From Pseudomonadota bacterium (lineage in GTDB: Bacteria; Pseudomonadota; Gammaproteobacteria; Xanthomonadales; Xanthomonadaceae), in the NCBI GenBank assembly GCA_023430045.1, contig JAEZCF010000005.1, forward strand, positions 1-36,129: a stretch of DNA of 36,129 nucleotides. The letters run 5' to 3'. The notes beneath the pieces are model-generated. The model was not told where the DNA came from, searched no databases, and saw nothing but the letters and a program-made list of their open reading frames with translations. This document shows, one piece after another, positions 32,601 to 36,129 of the stretch (position 1 is its first letter; each line of letters opens with the position of its first letter). The position numbers were made by a program, and so were the translations under genes.

Positions 32601-32727
32601 GGATCTGGATGTTCGGCAGTGCCGACACGCCGAGCTTGAGGTAGCAGATCAGGCCGATGACGAACAGGCCGATCGCCAGCAGCGTTGTGCCGATCGGGCG
32701 GCGGATGAAGATGCCGGAAAGGTTCAT
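29605..32727 (-). CDS. mdtC: RND efflux transporter, MdtC-like (probably SmeK type)
   Basis: Inner-membrane proton-drug antiporter of 1040 residues. The N terminus IFIRRPIGTTLLAIGLF (TM1) is followed by a periplasmic domain with SALPNIQIPVIFVHANQSGADA. The proton-relay Asp pair lies in GFVVDDAIVVIENIMRH (about 397-399). The second half has YGAFGQRQISTIYSDINQY, VYLVLGMLYESLVHPVTILSTLP and LIGIVKKNAIMMIDFA, all typical of MdtB/MdtC/MuxB-C. The ATG at 32727 follows GGAG. It lies 31 bases after the MdtB-like gene; paired transporters of this kind act as a heterotrimer in E. coli MdtABC, and SmeIJK of S. maltophilia has the same two-transporter design. The C-terminal tail is very basic (RRHEKKLLKRAARA). 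Confidence 0.9.
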   Translation of the reverse strand: MNLSGIFIRRPIGTTLLAIGLFVIGLICYLKLGVSALPNIQIPVIFVHANQSGADAATMASTVTAPLERHLGQLPGIDRMRSSSSEGSSLVFMIFQSDRDIDSAALDVQTAINSAQADLPSGLGSPMFQKANPNDDPVIAIALTSETQSADDLYNVADSLLAQRIRQITGVSSVDIAGASTPAVRVDVNLRLMNALGLTADDLRNAVRAANVTSPTGFLSDGNTTTAIIANDSVARAADFANLVIKTESSGRVIRLQDIANVYDGQQDAYQAAWFNHKPAVVMYVFTRAGANIVETVDRVKEQIPTLRDYLQPGTTLTPYFDRTPTIRGSLHEVQITLLIALAMVVLTMALFLRRLAPTLIAAVTVPLSLAGAALVMYALGFTLNNLSLLALVIAIGFVVDDAIVVIENIMRHLDEGMPRLQAALTGAREIGFTIVSITASLVAVFIPLLFAKGMMGAFFREFTVTLVAAIVVSMIISLTLTPALCSRFLNPHADAGTPSRFGRWLDAGHDRMLRIYVVLLDFSLRHALLLSLTPLILIGVTIFLFGAVKKGAFPPQDTGLIWGRANSSATVSFEDMVNRQRRITDMLMADPAVKTVGVRLGSGRQGSSAQFNVELKSRKDGRRETTAQALARLSAKADRYPDLQLRLRAIQDLPSNDGGGASQGAQYRVSLQGNDLAQLQEWLPKLQAVLKQNPKLADVGTDVDDAGLRQNIVIDRAKAARLGVSVGAIDGALYGAFGQRQISTIYSDINQYSVVVNALPEQTATPGALDQVHVRAGNGEMVPITAVAEQVPGLAPSQITHENQYTTMELSYNLAPGTSMGEAQAIIKSTVDGMRMPGDIRLAEGGGFGFDSDPMEMLILVIAAIMTVYLVLGMLYESLVHPVTILSTLPAAGVGALLALYGTNTELSVISMIALVLLIGIVKKNAIMMIDFAVVAQREHGRSALEAAREASIVRFRPIMMTSMVAILAAVPLAIGIGEGSELRRPLGIAMIGGLLFSQSLTLLSTPALYVIFSCLQQHWRSWRTRRHEKKLLKRAARA

Positions 32728-32758
32728 CGCCACGCTCCGGTGCTGCGTGCGGCCATGA

Positions 32759-35700
32759 TCACGCCTGGGGCTCCCGTGCGACCGCATGCCTGTCGGCCGT
32801 GCGCAGTGCACGCTGTTCGCGACGGCGCGCCAGCCATTCGGAGAACCGTTCCATGTACAGGTAGATCACCGGCGTGGTGTACAGCGTGACCAGCTGCGAC
32901 AGCAGCAGGCCACCGACGATCGCGATGCCCAGCGGACGGCGCAGCTCGGAGCCGATGCCGGTACCCAGCGCAAGCGGCAGCGCACCCAGCATCGCCGCCG
33001 CAGTGGTCATCATGATCGGCCGGAAACGCAGCAGGCAGGCGCGCCGGATCGCTTCGTGCGCGTTGGCGCCGGCGCGACGTGCCTCGATGGCGAAGTCGAC
33101 CATCATGATGCCGTTCTTCTTCACGATGCCGATCAGCAGCACGATACCGACGATGCCATCCACCGACAGGCTGAGCCCGCACAGCATCAGCGCCAGCAAC
33201 GCGCCGACACCGGCCGGCGGCAGCGTGGAGATGATGGTGATGGGGTGGATATAGCTCTCGTACAGCACGCCCAGCACGATGTAGATCACCACCAGCGAAG
33301 CCAGCAGCAGCCACACCACATCGGTCTGGCTGCCGGTGAATTCCGCCGCCTTGCCGATGAACTGCGCATGCACCTGCGAGGGCAGCTGCAGGGTTTCCTG
33401 GGTTTCCTGGATCGCCTTCACCGCTGCAGACAGCGAGTACCCGTGTGCGACGTTGAAGGAAATGGTCACCGCTGGCAGCTGCTGCTGGTGGCTGACCACC
33501 AGCGGCGCGCTGGTGACCTTGCCTTCGGCCAGCGCCGACAGCGGAATGATGCCGCCGGCGCCCACGGTGATGCCGGTGTTCTGGTTGCCGATGCCGGTCG
33601 CGGTGGAGGAGTTGGACGAGGTCACCTGGCCGAACGAGGTGGCGTTGGTGCCGGTCAGCGCGCCGGTGCCATTGGAGGCCACCGCCAGCTGCTCCATCAG
33701 CGCGGTGCTGGTGCGGAATTCCGGCGCGACTTCCAGCACCACGCGGTACTGGTTGAGCTCGGTGAAGATGGTGGATATCTGCCGCTGGCCGAACGCATCG
33801 TAGAGGGTGTCGTCGATGGTCTGCATCGGCACGCCGAGCACGCTGGCCTTGTCACGGTCGATGGTCAGTTCAAGCGCCCGGCCCTGGTTGGACAGGTTGT
33901 TGTCCACGTCAGCCAGCTCCGGACGCTGGCGCAGCGCCTCGGTCATGCGTACCGCCTGCCGGCCCACCTCCGCCGCATCGACGTCGGACAGCACGAACTG
34001 GTAATCGGTGGCCGCCACGCGGGTATCCAGGGTGACGTCCTGCACCGGCTTGAGGTACAGCGCGATGCCGGGAATGCCGGCGACGGCGTCCTGCAGGCGT
34101 GGCAGGATCACGTCCAGGCCATCACGCTGGCCACGCTCCTTCAGCACGATGGACAGCTGACCCTGGTTGAGCGTGGGGTTCATGGTGCCGGCGCCGATGA
34201 AGGCCGACACCCCCGTCACCGCCGGATCCTGGCGCAACGCCTGGGCAACGGCTTCGGTGCGCTGCTGCATCTGCGGAAAGGCGATGTTCTGGTCGGCCTG
34301 CACCACGGCGGTGATCTGCCCGGTGTCCTGGTCGGGCAGCAGGCCCTTGGGAATCAGCACGTACAGCAGCACGGTCAGCACCAGCGCGCCGCCGGCCACG
34401 GCCAGGGTGAAGCGCTGGTGGACCAGCACCCAGTCCAAGCTGCGTTCGTACAGGCCGACGATGCGTGTCCACAGGTTTTCCTTGCCGGCGGCCGCAGCGC
34501 GCTCGTGTGCGTCCTCGCCCTCCGGCAGTTCGTCCGGCTTGAGCAGGTAGGCGCACATCATCGGTGTGAGCGTCAGCGAGATCAGCATCGACAGCGTCAC
34601 CGCGATGCTCAACACCCAGGCGAACTCATGGAACAGGCGGCCGGTGACACCGGGCATCAACAGCAGCGGCAGGAACACCGCCACCAGCGATACGGTCAGC
34701 GAAAGCACCGTGAAACCGATCTGCCGCGCACCGATCTCGGCCGCTTCCTTGCCGCTCTTGCCCTGTTCGATGTAGCGCACGATGTTCTCGATCATCACGA
34801 TCGCATCGTCGACCACGAAGCCGGTGGCCACCACCAGCGCCATCAGCGAAAGGTTGTCCAGCGACATACCGGCGAAGGACATCACCGCGAACGTGCCGGC
34901 CAGCGACAGCGGTACCGCTACCGAAGGAATGATGGTCGCCCACAGCCGCCGCAGGAACAGGAAGATCACCGCCACCACCAGGCCGATGGTGAGGATCAGG
35001 GTGAACTGCACCTCATGCACGGAGGCACGGATGGTTTCGGTGCGGTCGGAGAAGATTTCCAGGTGCACATCGGCCGGCAGTACGCCCTGCAGCTGCGGCA
35101 GCAATGCGCGCACGCGTTCGACGGTCTGCACGATGTTCGCGCCCGGCTGCCGACGCACTTCCAGCAGCACCGCCGGCTTGCCGTCGGCCCAAGCCGCCAG
35201 CTGGTCGTTCTCCACGCCATCCACGACCTGGGCGACGTCGGAAAGGCGTACCGGCGCGCCATTGCGGTAGCTGATGAGGGTGTCGCGGTATTCGGCTGCG
35301 CTGGTCAGCTGGTCGTTGGTACCGATGCTGTAGGACTGTGTCTTGCCGTTCAGCGAGCCCTTCGGGGCGCTGACATTGGCCTGGGTCAGCGCGCTGCGCA
35401 GGTCTTCCAGGGTCAGGCCCATGTTGGACAGCTGCGCCGGATTGACCTGGATGCGCACCGCCGGACGTACGTTGCCGGCGATGGATACCAGGCCGACGCC
35501 CTGCACCTGTGACAGGCGCTGGGCGATGATCGAATCGGCGTAGTTGTTCACATCGCGCAGCGGCCGCGTGTCCGACGTGAGCTTGAGGGTGACGATGGCC
35601 GCGTCGGCCGGATTCACGCGGTTGTAGACCGGCTGGTAGGGCAGCGACGAAGGCAGCGTGGCCTGGCGGATGGCGGCCTGCACGTCCTGCGCGGCGATGT

Positions 35701-36004
35701 CGATGTCCCGTTCCATCGAGAACTGCAGGATGATGGTGGACAGGCCGGCGGAGGAATCGGACGTCATCAGCTCCAGGCCGGAAATCTGCCCGAACTGGCG
35801 CTCCAGCGGGGTGGTCACCAGCGATGCCATGGTGGTGGCATTGGCACCGGGATACTGGGTCGTCACCACCAGGCTGGGCGCATCGATTTCCGGCAGCGCC
35901 GACACCGGCAGCGAGCGGTAGCCCAGGATGCCGAGCAGCAGCAATCCCGCCATCAGCAGCGAGGTGGCGATCGGGCGGCGGATGAAGATCGTCGAAAAGC
36001 CCAC
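32759..36004 (-). CDS. mdtB: RND efflux transporter, MdtB-like (probably SmeJ type)
   Basis: Partner RND transporter of 1081 residues. It starts with GTG at 36004, with AAGGAT upstream. Close MdtB signatures include RPIATSLLMAGLLLLGILGYRSLPVSALPEID at the start, ERQFGQISGL, GFVVDDAIVMIENIVRYIE with the Asp pair (about 397-399), LTLTPMMCAYLL, YDAFGQRQISTIFTELNQYRVVLE, and LYESYIHPITIISTLPPAGVGALL. About 40 extra residues rich in Gly, Asn, Ser and Thr (encoded around 33559-33681) are inserted in the second periplasmic domain, which E. coli MdtB lacks; this explains the extra length. The cytoplasmic linker is acidic (DELPEGEDAHER). It is followed by the MdtC-like gene and preceded by the end of an adaptor gene. 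Confidence 0.9.
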   Translation of the reverse strand: MGFSTIFIRRPIATSLLMAGLLLLGILGYRSLPVSALPEIDAPSLVVTTQYPGANATTMASLVTTPLERQFGQISGLELMTSDSSAGLSTIILQFSMERDIDIAAQDVQAAIRQATLPSSLPYQPVYNRVNPADAAIVTLKLTSDTRPLRDVNNYADSIIAQRLSQVQGVGLVSIAGNVRPAVRIQVNPAQLSNMGLTLEDLRSALTQANVSAPKGSLNGKTQSYSIGTNDQLTSAAEYRDTLISYRNGAPVRLSDVAQVVDGVENDQLAAWADGKPAVLLEVRRQPGANIVQTVERVRALLPQLQGVLPADVHLEIFSDRTETIRASVHEVQFTLILTIGLVVAVIFLFLRRLWATIIPSVAVPLSLAGTFAVMSFAGMSLDNLSLMALVVATGFVVDDAIVMIENIVRYIEQGKSGKEAAEIGARQIGFTVLSLTVSLVAVFLPLLLMPGVTGRLFHEFAWVLSIAVTLSMLISLTLTPMMCAYLLKPDELPEGEDAHERAAAAGKENLWTRIVGLYERSLDWVLVHQRFTLAVAGGALVLTVLLYVLIPKGLLPDQDTGQITAVVQADQNIAFPQMQQRTEAVAQALRQDPAVTGVSAFIGAGTMNPTLNQGQLSIVLKERGQRDGLDVILPRLQDAVAGIPGIALYLKPVQDVTLDTRVAATDYQFVLSDVDAAEVGRQAVRMTEALRQRPELADVDNNLSNQGRALELTIDRDKASVLGVPMQTIDDTLYDAFGQRQISTIFTELNQYRVVLEVAPEFRTSTALMEQLAVASNGTGALTGTNATSFGQVTSSNSSTATGIGNQNTGITVGAGGIIPLSALAEGKVTSAPLVVSHQQQLPAVTISFNVAHGYSLSAAVKAIQETQETLQLPSQVHAQFIGKAAEFTGSQTDVVWLLLASLVVIYIVLGVLYESYIHPITIISTLPPAGVGALLALMLCGLSLSVDGIVGIVLLIGIVKKNGIMMVDFAIEARRAGANAHEAIRRACLLRFRPIMMTTAAAMLGALPLALGTGIGSELRRPLGIAIVGGLLLSQLVTLYTTPVIYLYMERFSEWLARRREQRALRTADRHAVAREPQA

Positions 36005-36025
36005 GGGCAGATCCTTGCTGGAACG

Positions 36026-36129
36026 TCATGACGACGCCGGCAACGGTGCCGGCGCCGGTAAAACAGGTATGGCCGCGATCAGCGCGGGCCGCCCCCGGGG
36101 CGGGGGCCCCCCCCCAGCGGGGGGGGCGC
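36026..36129 (-). CDS. C-terminal end of a probable membrane-fusion (adaptor) protein
   Basis: An open frame enters from the right edge and ends ALIAAIPVLPAPAPLPASS, with TGA 21 bases before the MdtB-like GTG. A Pro/Ala-rich tail directly upstream of paired RND genes fits the adaptor of an MdtABC/SmeIJK-type operon. Only about 34 codons are visible, and the outer third lies in doubtful low-complexity sequence, so the identity rests on position. Confidence 0.4.
   Translation of the reverse strand, partial: APPAGGGPPPRGRPALIAAIPVLPAPAPLPASS
36088..36129. other. Low-complexity G/C runs at window end
   Basis: The last 42 bases consist almost wholly of homopolymer runs, including nine C and eight G. 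Nothing like this occurs elsewhere in 36 kb, so it is probably unreliable sequence at a contig end. Confidence 0.6.

Noticed and set aside
32786..35512. A 908-codon open frame on the plus strand opposite the MdtB-like gene
   Set aside because: Antisense shadow with biased composition and no family features; the minus strand encodes an unmistakable RND protein.

Overview
The window looks like chromosomal DNA from Stenotrophomonas (Xanthomonadaceae). The base composition is uniformly high in GC. The gene order tolC-pcm-smeRo-smeO-smeP matches the SmeOP-TolCsm efflux locus known from S. maltophilia. GTAG-headed short palindromes of the SMAG/REP type lie between genes, and a GH92 mannosidase is paired with a TonB-dependent receptor. 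There are no tRNA, rRNA, CRISPR, phage or transposase genes. Both edges cut a gene, and the right edge ends in low-complexity G/C runs that look like poor assembly.

Layout. (1) 1-6426: a carbohydrate-uptake locus. A secreted GH92 alpha-mannosidase and a translationally coupled secreted protein (cut by the left edge) run leftward, and a large TonB-dependent receptor runs rightward. Two copies of a CG-centred operator-like 14-mer lie between them. (2) 6552-11538: envelope and LPS genes: a small zinc-finger protein, a GT4 glycosyltransferase, an O-antigen-ligase-like membrane protein, then divergent lpxL-type acyltransferase and waaA. (3) 11664-17085: a magnesium-associated block. A leftward operon (small barrel protein - mgtE - mgtC-like) is flanked on both sides by two paralogous rightward outer-membrane barrel genes. 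The operon has a candidate three-way-junction RNA upstream of its first gene. (4) 17113-24477: a REP cluster, then tolC and pcm (leftward), the TetR regulator smeRo (leftward), and smeO-smeP (rightward). (5) 24478-25040: a non-coding, strongly structured repeat region with one possible 50-codon ORF. (6) 25041-29605: a YccS-type FUSC membrane protein and a TonB-dependent siderophore receptor. The receptor is bracketed by two nearly identical palindromic terminators. (7) 29605-36129: two MdtB/MdtC-like RND transporters (probably the SmeJ/SmeK type) and the last codons of their membrane-fusion partner.

How the genes work together. Most of the window concerns the cell envelope. It covers nutrient import through TonB receptors, lipid A/core/O-chain assembly, magnesium transport, and multidrug efflux. 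TolC is the only outer-membrane efflux channel seen, so it may serve both RND systems. The least explained parts, and the best candidates for undescribed biology, are the paralogue-flanked magnesium locus with its structured leader and the multi-hairpin region after smeP.
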